Assembly: GCA_012033095.1 (NCBI GenBank)
Contig: JAAUPO010000183.1
Span: forward strand, 1-5,772
Length of the DNA stretch: 5,772 bases
Reading direction: 5' to 3'
From: Synechococcaceae cyanobacterium RL_1_2
GTDB taxonomy: Bacteria > Cyanobacteriota > Cyanobacteriia > Cyanobacteriales > JAAUPO01
The notes beneath the pieces were generated by a model. It saw only the letters and a program-made list of their open reading frames with translations, made no database searches and had not been told where the DNA came from. A program made the position numbers and the translations under genes. The number at the start of each line of letters is the position of its first letter. Position 1 is the first letter of the stretch. Of the stretch, positions 5,666-5,772 are shown in pieces.

Positions 5666-5772
5666 GAGGCTGTTTATAAAGTCAATTAAATTTGTATTTT
5701 GCCCCCTAAATCCCCCAAAGTTGGGGGACTTTTAATGATTGTTAAGGAATTTCTCCCCCAGCATTGGGGGCA
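5666..5772. mobile_element. MITE-like fold-back element, cut by the right window edge
   Basis: The left end GAGGCTGTTTATAAAG (5666-5681) matches, in inverted form, the right ends of the elements at 3434 and 3951. The core contains the perfect palindrome TCCCCCAA-AG-TTGGGGGA (5711-5728) inside an outer stem formed by GCCCCC (5701) and GGGGGC near 5766-5771. The matching right terminal repeat is expected just beyond the window. It has no coding capacity. It lies 286 bp upstream of the clpS start. Confidence 0.55.

Overview
The window is most likely from a cyanobacterium. The palindromic octamer GCGATCGC (HIP1, typical of many cyanobacteria) occurs six times between 950 and 4096. Start codons are often GTG or TTG with weak ribosome binding sites, and the intergenic spacers carry C-rich/G-rich fold-back repeats of a kind common in bloom-forming and unicellular cyanobacteria. 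I cannot name a genus. Every convincing gene reads on the minus strand.

Layout: (a) 1-778 is part of an NTE-like patatin phospholipase. It runs off the left edge and lacks the N-terminal half expected for the family. (b) 808-1137 is a small frame whose last ~40 residues look like the C-terminus of an archaeal/eukaryotic-type prolyl-tRNA synthetase, joined to an unrelated N-terminus. Two amputated genes within 930 bp point to a junction, either a real insertion/recombination or an assembly chimera. (c) 1138-1510 is a spacer holding a 140-bp MITE-like element with an internal tandem repeat. (d) 1511-3299 is an ArnT-like, polytopic membrane glycosyltransferase of ~595 residues, split into two overlapping frames by an apparent one-base insertion in a homopolymer. 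(e) 3300-4114 is a long spacer with two small fold-back elements flanked by TAA and a possible 40-residue membrane peptide. (f) 4115-4948 is a CPBP (CAAX protease/bacteriocin-processing) family membrane protein. (g) 5096-5380 is clpS, the N-degron adaptor of the Clp protease. (h) 5381-5772 is the clpS upstream region, ending in a fourth copy of the fold-back repeat that is cut by the window edge.

The genes do not form an obvious single pathway. ClpS and the CPBP protein both touch proteolysis and are neighbours in the same direction, but 147 bp separates them and a shared operon is not shown. I see no defence system, CRISPR array, RNA gene or secretion cluster. The points most worth a second look are the mosaic left end, the frameshifted glycosyltransferase and the family of related small mobile repeats that share one hairpin core but have different ends.
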